From NCBI RefSeq assembly GCF_001895085.1, contig NZ_BDFD01000018.1, forward strand, positions 1-52,787: a stretch of DNA of 52,787 nucleotides. Reading direction: 5' to 3'. The notes under the pieces are model-generated. The model was not told the origin of the DNA. It ran no database searches and was given only the letters and a program-made list of their open reading frames with translations. The position numbers and the translations under genes are program-made. Numbering within the stretch: position 1 is the stretch's first letter; every line of letters starts with the position of its first letter. This document shows positions 27,155 to 35,868 of the stretch, in pieces. The DNA is from Mariprofundus micogutta (GTDB lineage Bacteria > Pseudomonadota > Zetaproteobacteria > Mariprofundales > Mariprofundaceae).

Positions 27155-28221
27155 GACTCGTTCCTGTGATCATGCCCGTACACACGCGGTCTGAAATAGT
27201 GATCGATTAACGGTACCGCGCAGTTCATCAGAAGCACTGCAAACATTGCGCCTTCCGGATAACCACCCCAGGTACGAATGGCCCAGGTAATTACACCGCA
27301 ACCCACAGCAAACACCACCTGCCCCAGGGGGGTAACCGGTGATGAAACCGGATCAGTCGCCATAAAAAACGCGCAGAGAATCAGGCCTCCGGCAAACAGG
27401 TGAAACATCGGCGGTGCAAACTGATCCGGGTTCAGTGTGTTAAACAAACCCGACAACAGCAGTACCGTAGCGATATAGGTGAACGGGATATGCCAGGTAA
27501 TCGAGTGACGGGCGAGCAGGAAGATACCACCGATTAAAAGTGCAAGGGCACTGGTCTCACCAATGCTGCCCGCTTCAAAGCCGAGGAATGCATCCAGATA
27601 ACTATAGTCGTAAGCCTTCAGCGCCTCAGATACCGGCACACCAAGCGTTGCTTCGGTTTTCACGTAACCCAGTGGTGAGGCCATGGAGATCGCATCAAAG
27701 CCCAGCTGCAATGCACCGGGACCCGCTAAAAACAGTGTAGCGCATGTTGAGAAGTCGTACAGATTGATGGCCGGATCTCCGGCTGTCATCGGCATGATCC
27801 ATGTGGTCATATTCAGAGGAAATGAAATCAGCAGAATCACGCGTGCCGATAGTGCCGGATTGAAAATATTATAACCCAGGCCACCATAGAGTTGCTTGCC
27901 AAGAACTATGGCAAACACGGAACCTAATACCGCCATCCACCACGGCGTTGCCGCTGGCAGCGTCAGCGCCAGGAACAAACCTGTCAGTGCTGCCGAATTA
28001 TCCAGCAGAGTGGAAACAGGACGCCCCATCCATTTCAGACATACAGCCTCTGTGATCAGTGCACTCAGCATGCAGGTCATGATCAGCAGCAGAGCCAACC
28101 AGCCAAACAGGTAAACGCTCACTGCCGCTGCCGGCAGCAGAGCCAGAATAACGGTCAACATAATCATGCGCACCGAATCACCACCATGCGCGTGCGGGGA
28201 GCTCAACATAATCAACGGCAT
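27151..28221 (-). CDS. rnfD: Rnf complex subunit RnfD
   Basis: A 356-residue polytopic membrane subunit like NqrB, with the start PLIMLSSPHAHGGDSVRMIM typical of RnfD. RnfD carries covalently bound FMN, normally on the Thr of a (S/T)xATP motif. Here the segment reads DAISMASPLGYVK, with Ser (codon at 27676-27678) in place of Thr. The remaining sequence and the length are normal. It overlaps rnfC by one base and rnfG by 4. Confidence 0.93.
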   Translation of the reverse strand: MPLIMLSSPHAHGGDSVRMIMLTVILALLPAAAVSVYLFGWLALLLIMTCMLSALITEAVCLKWMGRPVSTLLDNSAALTGLFLALTLPAATPWWMAVLGSVFAIVLGKQLYGGLGYNIFNPALSARVILLISFPLNMTTWIMPMTAGDPAINLYDFSTCATLFLAGPGALQLGFDAISMASPLGYVKTEATLGVPVSEALKAYDYSYLDAFLGFEAGSIGETSALALLIGGIFLLARHSITWHIPFTYIATVLLLSGLFNTLNPDQFAPPMFHLFAGGLILCAFFMATDPVSSPVTPLGQVVFAVGCGVITWAIRTWGGYPEGAMFAVLLMNCAVPLIDHYFRPRVYGHDHRNES

Positions 28222-29795
28222 CAGTCTTTGCTCTCCTTGCTTACAGCTGCAGCACCAGAATCAACTGCTGCAGGTTTATCCGTGTCAGCCTTGGCTTGAT
28301 CTGTTTTCGGAGCATGAGTCTGGCGTACACGTGTCCGGCGTGCCGCCTTCTCAGCTTTTTCACGTTCAATACGGGCATCACGCGCTTCCGATCTTTGGCG
28401 CGATGCATCGGCAAAGGCTTGTTCACGGCGCTGCAGGGCCAGCTGCCCTTTGCCATAACGGAAATAGTGAACCAGCGGGATATTGGACGGACAGACATAC
28501 GAACAGGCACCGCACTCAATACAATCAAACAGGTCATAGCTGGCAGCCTTGTCAAACTGATCGCTCCTGCACTGGTCAGCCAGAAGATTGGGTACCAGAG
28601 AGATCGGACAGGCCTCACTGCAATGACCGCAACGGATGCAAGGCTGTTCAACCGTATGTGCAGAGCCCATGAACTGTGAACTCATCGCCAGCAGCCCTGT
28701 TGATGATTTTACAACAGGGAAGTCAGGATGTTTCAGTCGCTCACCCATCATCGGGCCACCATGCACAATATGAGTGCCGGAAAAGTCTTCCAGCCCCTGA
28801 CGGGCAAACAGGGTACGCACCGATGTGCCAAGCCGAACACGCAAATTCGCAGGATTCGGCAAGGCATCACCACTGACAGTGACAATACGTTCGGTCAACG
28901 CTCTGCCGTGTACCACTGCATCAAACAGGGCTTTGGTGGTACCTACATTCTGACACAGGACGCCTATATGCATGGGCAGCTTACCCGCCGGAACTTCCCG
29001 GCCAGTAAGTGTATAAATCAGCTGCTTTTCACTACCCTGTGGATAACGGGTTGGCAGCACCATCACTGCAACGTCATCCATATCACTACGTGCGTCCAAA
29101 GCCAGCTGCATGGCCTCAGCTGCATCCTGTTTATTATTCTCAATTGCGATGATACCGGATGCTGCTCCTACCATATGCATGAGAATAGCCATGCCTTCGA
29201 GAATTTCTTCAGCATGTTCAAGCATCAGGCGATGATCATTGGTCAGAAAGGGTTCACACTCAATTCCGTTGAGTACAACGGTTTCAATCGGAAAACGTTT
29301 GTCCTGTACCAGCTTGATAAACGTTGGAAATACAGCCCCGCCAAGACCGGCCAGACCACACATACGGGCGCGCTCGCGTAACTGTGTCGGATCACTATTC
29401 GCCCAGTCGCTGATGGGTGAAAGGCTCTCATCTATGGTGTCATCACCATCGGATTCGATAAAGATACTTGGCAAACCCATGCCGGACGGGTGCGCAATCG
29501 CATGCTCTTCAATCTTCACCACACGCCCCGAAGTCGGCGCATGCACCGGTACGGACAGGTACCCTTCCGACTTGGCAATCTTCTGGCCGCGCAGTACCTG
29601 ATCACCGACTGCAACCAGTGGCGAGCATATTTCGCCGATATGCTGTTTCATCGGCAGCACATGCACCGGGGAAAGATCGCAATCCTCTATGCCGCAATCT
29701 GCCGATAACTTGTGCATATTCGGATGCACACCACCAACAAAGCTGTGCTGCAGCATACCCAGTCTCTGGGCGAGTTTTCTAACTATGGCCGGCAT
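28221..29795 (-). CDS. rnfC: Rnf complex subunit RnfC
   Basis: A 524-residue NADH-contacting subunit. It has a NuoF-like fold with GLGGAVFPTFIKL, and two [4Fe-4S] motifs, PCIRCGHCSEACP and DCIECGACSYVCP, near residues 375-430. A Lys/Arg/Ala-rich tail follows, shorter than in many gammaproteobacteria. The start at 29795 (MPAIVRKLAQ) is preferred over 29828 because GAGGCGGG precedes it; it overlaps the end of rnfB by 17 bases. Confidence 0.93.
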   Translation of the reverse strand: MPAIVRKLAQRLGMLQHSFVGGVHPNMHKLSADCGIEDCDLSPVHVLPMKQHIGEICSPLVAVGDQVLRGQKIAKSEGYLSVPVHAPTSGRVVKIEEHAIAHPSGMGLPSIFIESDGDDTIDESLSPISDWANSDPTQLRERARMCGLAGLGGAVFPTFIKLVQDKRFPIETVVLNGIECEPFLTNDHRLMLEHAEEILEGMAILMHMVGAASGIIAIENNKQDAAEAMQLALDARSDMDDVAVMVLPTRYPQGSEKQLIYTLTGREVPAGKLPMHIGVLCQNVGTTKALFDAVVHGRALTERIVTVSGDALPNPANLRVRLGTSVRTLFARQGLEDFSGTHIVHGGPMMGERLKHPDFPVVKSSTGLLAMSSQFMGSAHTVEQPCIRCGHCSEACPISLVPNLLADQCRSDQFDKAASYDLFDCIECGACSYVCPSNIPLVHYFRYGKGQLALQRREQAFADASRQRSEARDARIEREKAEKAARRTRVRQTHAPKTDQAKADTDKPAAVDSGAAAVSKESKD

Positions 29796-30363
29796 GTTGT
29801 TCCCGCCTCTCGTGACCGAGTTGAGCACGTTTGGTATCCGGCAACGGCCAGGACCAGTGTTCGATCAACTCCGGTTTCATCAACATATCAATACAATCCA
29901 CCGGGCATGGCTCAATGCATAGCGTGCAACCGGTACAGTGATCAGCGATGACAGTGTGATACTGTTTCGGTGCGCCGATAATGGCATCCACCGGGCATGC
30001 CTTGATACACAATGTGCAACCGATGCATTCATCTTCACGCACAAATGCCAGCATGGGTGCTGCTGCCTCTTCTTCCAGATCCTTGGGTTCCACGCCCATC
30101 AGGTCGGCAATCTGTAACATGGTGCGCTCACCACCGGGCACGCAGTGGTTCACATCAGCCTCACCAGAGGCCACAGCAATCGCATAGGGTTTGCAACCCG
30201 GATAACCGCACTGACCACACTGGGTCTGAGGTAAAAGAGTATCGAGTCTGTCCACCATCGGATCGCCCTCGATATGGAACACCTTCTGGGCAATCGCCAG
30301 CACAATACCGGCAACAAGTGCAAAGGCGCCAAGACTGGCTAAAGCATACAGCAACGAAATCAT
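29779..30363 (-). CDS. rnfB: Rnf complex subunit RnfB
   Basis: A 194-residue ferredoxin-like subunit with an N-terminal membrane helix (about 5-27), a [4Fe-4S] domain (QCGQCGYPGCKPYA with a later NHC) and two ferredoxin-type clusters (CIGCTLCIKACP and CTGCTLCIEPCP). It is the likely contact for soluble ferredoxin. It follows rnfA by only a few bases. Confidence 0.94.
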   Translation of the reverse strand: MISLLYALASLGAFALVAGIVLAIAQKVFHIEGDPMVDRLDTLLPQTQCGQCGYPGCKPYAIAVASGEADVNHCVPGGERTMLQIADLMGVEPKDLEEEAAAPMLAFVREDECIGCTLCIKACPVDAIIGAPKQYHTVIADHCTGCTLCIEPCPVDCIDMLMKPELIEHWSWPLPDTKRAQLGHERREQHAGHS

Positions 30364-30367
30364 GGAA

Positions 30368-30949
30368 TCAGAACTTTACCAGGCCTGAGAAGCCCATGAA
30401 TGCCAGGCTCATCATGCCGGCTGTAATTAATGCCAGCGGTGATCCCTTAAACAGTTCAGGCACAGGTGAAATCTCAATGCGCTCACGCAGGCCTGCAAAC
30501 AGAATCAGTACCAGCGCAAAACCTGCGGCTGCGCCAAAACCGTACAACGCCGAAGTCAGAAAGGTCTGTTCCTGCTGCACATTGAGAATAGCCACACCAA
30601 GTACTGCGCAGTTGGTAGTGATCAGCGGCAGGAAAATACCCAGCCCCTGATACAGCACAGGACTGGTTTTGTGGATCATCATCTCAATAAACTGCACCAG
30701 TGAGGCAATAATCAAAATAAAGAAAATCGTCTGCAGATATTCCAGCTCCAACGGAATCAACACATACTGTTGCACCAGCCATGATACGGTTGAGGCCACA
30801 GTCATGACGAACATAACGGCAAATGACATGCCCACAGCCGTCTCCACCTTGCTCGAGGTGCCCAGAAACGGGCAGATGCCGAGAAACTTCGTCAATACGA
30901 AGTTATTCACCAGCACGGATGAGAGCAAAATAAGGGCGATTTCGGTCAT
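30368..30949 (-). CDS. rnfA: Rnf complex subunit RnfA
   Basis: A 193-residue polytopic membrane subunit, first in rnfABCDGE. It has the conserved [19 protein letters not shown] and [12 protein letters not shown] segments, whose cysteines take part in the intramembrane [2Fe-2S] cluster with RnfE. A TATACT sequence lies just upstream (minus strand, about 30960) and could be a -10, but its -35 is poor and the leader would be very short, so the promoter is left uncalled. The complex couples NADH and ferredoxin redox chemistry to ion transport across the inner membrane. Confidence 0.94.
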   Translation of the reverse strand: MTEIALILLSSVLVNNFVLTKFLGICPFLGTSSKVETAVGMSFAVMFVMTVASTVSWLVQQYVLIPLELEYLQTIFFILIIASLVQFIEMMIHKTSPVLYQGLGIFLPLITTNCAVLGVAILNVQQEQTFLTSALYGFGAAAGFALVLILFAGLRERIEISPVPELFKGSPLALITAGMMSLAFMGFSGLVKF

Positions 30950-31073
30950 GGTGCGGGAGTATAGGGCGCTCTGCCAGTCCCGTACACCGCAGAAAACCCT
31001 TACTTTTATATGTTGGAGAAAGAAAAATTACGCTTTTTTACAATGCGCGAACAACATACTGATTAGTCTCAGG

Positions 31074-31103
31074 TTGACGAATTGCAGATTCATCATTCAT
31101 TAT
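31074..31103 (+). promoter_or_regulatory. Probable promoter of the His-rich EF-hand gene
   Basis: TTGACG at 31074-31079 and CATTAT at 31098-31103 are 18 bases apart and lie about 40 bases before the start codon. The -35 matches well and the -10 moderately. Confidence 0.45.
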
Positions 31104-31144
31104 CGCAATCTGAATTTCACAAATATTTCCTCCGGGGTGAATAA

Positions 31145-31645
31145 ATGAAACAGTTTTTTCTAACACTTTCTGCGCTCGCACTACTGTCACTGCCAACGGC
31201 TGCGCTCGCCGGTCATGGTCATGGTCATGGTCATGGTCATGGTGGCCATCATGGCGATGGTCATCAATGCGACAGCAAACAGGCCTGCCCTCTCGGGCAA
31301 AAGGATTGTGCCAATCATAAGGATTGCCCATTGGGAAAACATGACTGCGGCAAGGCAGGTACAGTAGGCAATATGGATTCCAATAAAGATGGCAAGGTTT
31401 CCATGAAAGAGTTTAATGCAGCACATGATTCACGCATGAAATCCAAGTTTGCATATCTGGATGCTGATGGTGACGGTTTCATTACCGATGCCGATAGTGA
31501 ACTACGCAGAAGCAAACGTATCGACGATTTCTTCTCTGCTGCCGATACCAATAAAGACGGCAATTTGAGTAAGGCAGAATATGCTGCTGCTAAAAAGGCT
31601 CGTTACGGTAAAAAGAAAGAGTGCAAATTCTCAGATAAAAAATAA
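31145..31645 (+). CDS. Secreted His/Cys-rich EF-hand protein
   Basis: A 166-residue protein with a Sec signal peptide (about 1-22, ending AALA). The mature N-terminus is a GHGHGHGHGHGGHHGDGH tract. Next come repeated Cys/His pairs (CPLGQKDC, NHKDCPLGKHDC), and then three EF-hand-like loops: DSNKDGKVSMKEF, DADGDGFITDAD and DTNKDGNLSKAEY. A Lys-rich end follows. The His/Cys part suggests binding of transition metals such as Ni, Zn, Cu or Fe, and the EF-hands suggest Ca2+. I know no named family with this exact arrangement. The His tract is encoded by five perfect GGTCAT repeats. It has its own promoter and a strong terminator. Confidence 0.78.
   Translation: MKQFFLTLSALALLSLPTAALAGHGHGHGHGHGGHHGDGHQCDSKQACPLGQKDCANHKDCPLGKHDCGKAGTVGNMDSNKDGKVSMKEFNAAHDSRMKSKFAYLDADGDGFITDADSELRRSKRIDDFFSAADTNKDGNLSKAEYAAAKKARYGKKKECKFSDKK
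31211..31240 (+). repeat. GGTCAT hexanucleotide tandem, five copies
   Basis: Five perfect copies of GGTCAT encode the Gly-His dipeptides at the mature start of the EF-hand protein. Slippage would add or remove Gly-His units without breaking the frame. Confidence 0.85.
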
Positions 31646-31658
31646 CAGCGATCAATTG

Positions 31659-31689
31659 AGGGCTGCCGACAGATTCGGCAGCCCTTTTT
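31659..31689 (+). terminator. Rho-independent terminator after the EF-hand gene
   Basis: The stem AGGGCTGCCGA/TCGGCAGCCCT has a 5-base loop and is followed by a T-run. Confidence 0.9.
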
Positions 31690-31725
31690 CTTGCCAGTTC
31701 GATCGTCTGGCTTATGCTGTAAGCA

Positions 31726-32730
31726 GTGAACAGCTATCTATACGGCATCGCCATCATCGCGACCATCTTACTGAGGCCTGCAATGCCACATGCTGAGACC
31801 GCCACAACAAAAGCGGTTTCATTTCACGGAAACATCCTTGCTGATAAAGACATCAGTGCTATCGCTATATTCAGAGGCATGCTTGTTATCGGTAGCGATG
31901 AAGCTGTAGGCAACAAGAGTAATAAAAACTATATCCAGCTGCTCAAGCAGGAAAATCCCCACGCATACCGTACCGTTAATGACATACTAATCTATCGGGG
32001 AAACAAGCTGGATGGAAAAGAACTCGATATCGAGGCCATCGCCGCTGAAGATCAATACCTGTACGTTATCGGCTCCCATTCTCTGGCCAGAAAACGTCTG
32101 AAAAAAAGCAACAGCTATACAGATAACCGATTGCGCCTCAGCAACATCAAACATGAAAGCAGCCGCAATCAGCTCTTTCGTCTCACACTGAATGACTCAA
32201 ATCAAATCAACAGCCGTGAACAGGTCAGTTTGTCAGCCCTATTCAATAGTGACCCGGTGTTATCGCGTTTCACAAACATTCCTAGCAAAGAAAATGGTAT
32301 CGATATTGAAGGCCTTGCCACAAAAAACGGACTACTCTATCTCGGTTTTCGTGGGCCGGTACTGCGTGATGGTTATGTGCCGGTGATGCAGCTGAAATTT
32401 GAGAAGCCCGAACTGAGTTACCAGCTTCTTTATGTTGCTCTCGAGGGGCGCGGCATACGTGATATCGCCGCCGTGTCCGATGGCTTCCTGATTCTGGCAG
32501 GCCCGGTTGGTGACGAAGCTGTATCCTTTCAATTGCTTCACTGGAATGGCAAGGACTGTATACCGGGAGGCGCTGGTCGTATGAAACTGCTGAGCGAAAT
32601 CACCAGACCCGACAGCGGCAAAGCCGAAGGATTGGCCCTGCTCTCGGAAACTACCGAAGCCTACAGTTTGATCATGATTTTTGACGGCCTTCGCAAAGGT
32701 GCTCCTGTGCACTACACAATCAAAAAATGA
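31726..32730 (+). CDS. DUF3616-domain secreted protein
   Basis: A 334-residue protein with an N-terminal signal sequence (about 1-23) and a probable beta-propeller-like DUF3616 domain: ELDIEAIAAEDQYLYVIGSH, then ENGIDIEGLA and LLYLGFRGPVLRDG, which are family landmarks. The start is a GTG at 31726 without a strong Shine-Dalgarno. The family has no established function. It follows the EF-hand gene after a terminator and precedes a DUF493 gene by only 18 bases. Confidence 0.75.
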   Translation: MNSYLYGIAIIATILLRPAMPHAETATTKAVSFHGNILADKDISAIAIFRGMLVIGSDEAVGNKSNKNYIQLLKQENPHAYRTVNDILIYRGNKLDGKELDIEAIAAEDQYLYVIGSHSLARKRLKKSNSYTDNRLRLSNIKHESSRNQLFRLTLNDSNQINSREQVSLSALFNSDPVLSRFTNIPSKENGIDIEGLATKNGLLYLGFRGPVLRDGYVPVMQLKFEKPELSYQLLYVALEGRGIRDIAAVSDGFLILAGPVGDEAVSFQLLHWNGKDCIPGGAGRMKLLSEITRPDSGKAEGLALLSETTEAYSLIMIFDGLRKGAPVHYTIKK

Positions 32731-32748
32731 GAGCTAGAGTAGCGCCCC

Positions 32749-33012
32749 ATGAGTGAAGAGACCCTGCTGGAATTCCCCTGCCGTTTCCCGATCAAAGTGA
32801 TGGGTACCAATACGGCGAATTTTGAAAATGAGATTGCTGTCATTTCTCGCAAGCATGTGCCTGATCTCAGTGAAGCGGCCATCAAATCAAGACCAAGCAG
32901 CGGCGGCAAATATCTCGCTGTAACGGTTACATTCATTGCCACCAGCAAAGCTCAGATCGATGAGCTCTATCGTGCTATCAATGCCCACCCCTCTGTGAAG
33001 ATGGTTTTATAA
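32749..33012 (+). CDS. DUF493 (YbeD-like) small regulatory protein
   Basis: An 87-residue protein with the DUF493/YbeD pattern: LEFPCRFPIKVMG at the start and a ferredoxin-like fold ending AINAHPSVKMVL. E. coli YbeD is encoded between dacA and lipB and has an ACT-like fold, with an unclear role. Here it lies after the DUF3616 gene and before a convergent SPOR gene, so the lipoate context is absent. Confidence 0.85.
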   Translation: MSEETLLEFPCRFPIKVMGTNTANFENEIAVISRKHVPDLSEAAIKSRPSSGGKYLAVTVTFIATSKAQIDELYRAINAHPSVKMVL

Positions 33013-33124
33013 TCGCTGTTGCTTCCTTGCGAAAAATCCATGTGGGTTTTACGCCTGTATTAATACGATAACCCAATCAACCGGCCAAAGCCCACAAGGT
33101 CATCAATTCAATCGAGTGGTGACC

Positions 33125-33964
33125 TTATTCCGGTGATCGAATCGCTGTCTGGTATCTGGTGACCCATGCACCACTGAATTCACTCTCTTTAAGAAATGGC
33201 AAGCGTGCCAGTCCGGCCTCCTGCTTGCTGCTGAAGCCGGGAACAAATATGCGATAATATGGCTTGCCAGCAACGGTGACCTGCACCCGTTTGGTCTCAA
33301 TCCCTCTGCTGCCAAGCTCTTTCTGAATTTGCCCGGCCATAGCCAGTGTGGAAACCGATGTTAAATTGACTACCCATGCAGTTTTGCCGGTCCGGGGAGT
33401 GACCACAGGGGATGATGACGGAGCGTCTTCCGGATGCTGAGCGCTGCCAGCCGTTTCCCTGGCTTCCAGAACATCCGCTTGTGCCTGCTTTCTCACAGAT
33501 GCAGATGACTCGACCTGCTCAGACCTGTCGGCCTGAAGCGGCCTGTTTTTTGCAACTACGGGCGCAGACGCCCCCTTCAGTACGGGCATCGTCTTTGTCT
33601 CTGATTGGGCGACATCATTGACAGCATGTTTGTCATCATCTCCACCTGAAGCCGACCAGATAACGCCGATCAGGGCTATCGAGACAATACCGGCCAACAG
33701 ATAGTTTAGCGTGTTGCTCTGCTGCCCGGGCTCGGGTACTCCGACCTGTTCATTCGCTGTTGCAGCATCTGCGGGGGAAAGATCCGGCTCGGATATTTCG
33801 GGTTCGTTCTCTGCAACACCATCATTGGCTGTTGCCTGCGGCCAATCCGCATCGGATTCACTCTGAAACTGAGCAATCAGCGAATCCAGATATTCTGCCT
33901 GTTCGCCATCCACCTGTGCTGATGATTGCCCCTGCTTACCACTGCCGGAATTGTCTTCGGACAC
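33125..33964 (-). CDS. SPOR-domain membrane protein
   Basis: A 279-residue protein with a cytoplasmic acidic N-terminus (about 1-85), a single membrane helix (about 90-108, YLLAGIVSIALIGVIW), a low-complexity linker and a C-terminal SPOR domain (about 195-275) containing TAWVVNLTSVSTLAMAGQ and KPYYRIFVPGFSSKQEA. SPOR domains bind denuded peptidoglycan glycan at the division site. It resembles DamX/DedD in layout. It lies directly downstream of aroK, as damX does in an aroK-aroB-damX order, but aroB is missing here. Confidence 0.82.
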   Translation of the reverse strand: MSEDNSGSGKQGQSSAQVDGEQAEYLDSLIAQFQSESDADWPQATANDGVAENEPEISEPDLSPADAATANEQVGVPEPGQQSNTLNYLLAGIVSIALIGVIWSASGGDDDKHAVNDVAQSETKTMPVLKGASAPVVAKNRPLQADRSEQVESSASVRKQAQADVLEARETAGSAQHPEDAPSSSPVVTPRTGKTAWVVNLTSVSTLAMAGQIQKELGSRGIETKRVQVTVAGKPYYRIFVPGFSSKQEAGLARLPFLKESEFSGAWVTRYQTAIRSPE

Positions 33965-34030
33965 TTAACCCCTCCATAATCTCGGATTCCCGGGCAGTGT
34001 AGCCATCCCGCCCTGCAAAGCCATCTACAG

Positions 34031-34576
34031 CTATCGTCTTGCTTGCCAGTCGCCCAGAAATTCAAGAATAGCCTGTAAAACCTGCTTTTTCTTCATATCT
34101 CCACGTGGCAGTACAAAATCTGCGCAGGCTTCATAGAGCGGATAACGGACTTCAACCTGTTCCTGAAGTTTCTTCAATGTATCACCCTCAGCAATCAATG
34201 GCCGATTGCTGTCACCTTCAATACGCCTGGCCAGAAACTCGGGGCTTGCCTTCAACCATATCACCGGAGAATGCTCCTGCAGAATCCTGCGATTGGTCTC
34301 AGACAAGACCGCACCACCACCCGTGGCAATGACTGCCGGCTTGCTAATCACTTCGCACAGCGCCTCAGTTTCCATCTTGCGAAAAGCCAACTCACCATCC
34401 TGCTCAAAGATTTCCGGTATAGATCGATCTGCTTTCTCAACGATGTATTCATCGAGATCAATCAGTGGCAGATCCAGCTTTGCAGCCAGACGTTTTCCAA
34501 TACTACTTTTACCGGAGCCCATCAATCCCACCAGAATCGGGCGAAGCGGTAATGCTTGTTCAGTTGATGCATCCAT
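34031..34576 (-). CDS. aroK: Shikimate kinase
   Basis: A 181-residue enzyme that phosphorylates shikimate at the 3-hydroxyl in aromatic amino-acid synthesis. The P-loop GLMGSGKSSIG, the DLDEYIV segment with the shikimate-binding Asp, the FRKMETEAL segment and the GGGAVL motif are all present. The length is normal. The SPOR gene follows after about 66 bases. It is divergent from pilU. Confidence 0.94.
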   Translation of the reverse strand: MDASTEQALPLRPILVGLMGSGKSSIGKRLAAKLDLPLIDLDEYIVEKADRSIPEIFEQDGELAFRKMETEALCEVISKPAVIATGGGAVLSETNRRILQEHSPVIWLKASPEFLARRIEGDSNRPLIAEGDTLKKLQEQVEVRYPLYEACADFVLPRGDMKKKQVLQAILEFLGDWQARR

Positions 34577-34691
34577 GGCTGGGAATCATACATAAACAGC
34601 ATCTGCCTGCATGCAGTTCCTGACACATGCTGTTAATGGTATGTGATTTGCTTGATTCTCATGATAACAACTTCAAACCCGGAGCAAAAAC

Positions 34692-35849
34692 ATGGGCGAA
34701 ACCATTTCGATTCGACAATTGTTACAGGTCATGGTGGATCAGGATGCATCAGACCTTTATCTGATGGCTGGTGCACCTCCGGGTTACCGCATTCAGGGCA
34801 CCATTCAAAGACTGGGCAAAGACAACCTGAACCCGGCCACTGTAGAGCATTTGGCCAGTGAGTTGATGAGTGAAAAACAAAAAGGTGATTTTGCTTCCAG
34901 CATGGAGATGAACCTCTCTTCCGCTCATCCGGGGCTTGGGCGATTCCGGGTAAATATCTATCGTCAACGCGGCACGGTTGGTATGGTGATTCGTCAGATC
35001 ACCACCGATATTCCCAGTCTCGATGACCTGGGACTGCCGGAGGTATTTAAAGATATCTCAATGTCCAAACGCGGGCTTGTGCTGATGGTAGGTGCAACCG
35101 GCTCGGGTAAATCCACATCGCTTGCCGGCATGGTCGACTGGCGAAACAGCAATCAGGCAGGCCACATTATCACTATTGAAGATCCGGTTGAGTTCATGCA
35201 TACCCATAAAAAAAGCTTTGTCACTCAACGTGAAGTCGGCTCCGATACGGTTTCATTTCATGCCGCCCTGAAAAACACACTGCGTCAGGCACCCGATGTC
35301 ATTCTACTCGGTGAAATTCGCGAACAGGAGACTATGGAACACGCCATCGCATTTGCCGAGACCGGCCATCTGGCTATGGCCACATTACATGCCAACAATT
35401 CCAATCAGGCGCTGGAACGCATTATCAACTTCTTTCCCAAAGAGCAGCATCAACAGGTCTATATGAACCTGGCCATGAACCTGCGTGCAATTCTGTCTCA
35501 GCGACTGGTCAAAACGATCGATGGCAAACGGGTAGCTGCTATTGAAATTCTGATCAATACACCTCGCATTTCCGACCTTATTCTTAAAGGCGATGTCGGC
35601 GACATCAAAGAGGCGATGGAGTCCGGCGGACAACATGGCATGCGCACTTTCGACCAGGCACTATTCCAGTTGTGGGAAAGTGGCATCATCTCTGAAATTG
35701 AGGCTCTCAGAAATGCTGATTCAGCAAATAACCTGAGATTGAAGATGAAACTGGCCACGGTAGATGGCTCTGCAGAAAGTATTCTGGAAGCCGGGCAGGA
35801 AATCCGATCAGACGATGACTCGGATGGAGATTTTGAACTCAAGATATGA
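34692..35849 (+). CDS. pilU: PilT/PilU-family twitching ATPase, PilU type
   Basis: A 385-residue hexameric ATPase that powers type IV pilus retraction with PilT. Walker A reads GATGSGKSTSL, the Walker B region DVILLGEIRE, and the His box GHLAMATLHANN. The C-terminal extension after the core and the segment GGQHGMRTFDQALF point to PilU rather than PilT. The Shine-Dalgarno GGAGC precedes the ATG. No other pilus gene is in the window. It is divergent from aroK and convergent with the diguanylate cyclase gene. Confidence 0.9.
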   Translation: MGETISIRQLLQVMVDQDASDLYLMAGAPPGYRIQGTIQRLGKDNLNPATVEHLASELMSEKQKGDFASSMEMNLSSAHPGLGRFRVNIYRQRGTVGMVIRQITTDIPSLDDLGLPEVFKDISMSKRGLVLMVGATGSGKSTSLAGMVDWRNSNQAGHIITIEDPVEFMHTHKKSFVTQREVGSDTVSFHAALKNTLRQAPDVILLGEIREQETMEHAIAFAETGHLAMATLHANNSNQALERIINFFPKEQHQQVYMNLAMNLRAILSQRLVKTIDGKRVAAIEILINTPRISDLILKGDVGDIKEAMESGGQHGMRTFDQALFQLWESGIISEIEALRNADSANNLRLKMKLATVDGSAESILEAGQEIRSDDDSDGDFELKI

Positions 35850-35868
35850 GAAAACTGCGCCCCGATAA

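Noticed and set aside
31200-31260. A CRISPR-like or regulatory direct repeat
   Set aside because: The repeats are contiguous 6-mers within a coding frame and encode Gly-His units; there are no spacers.
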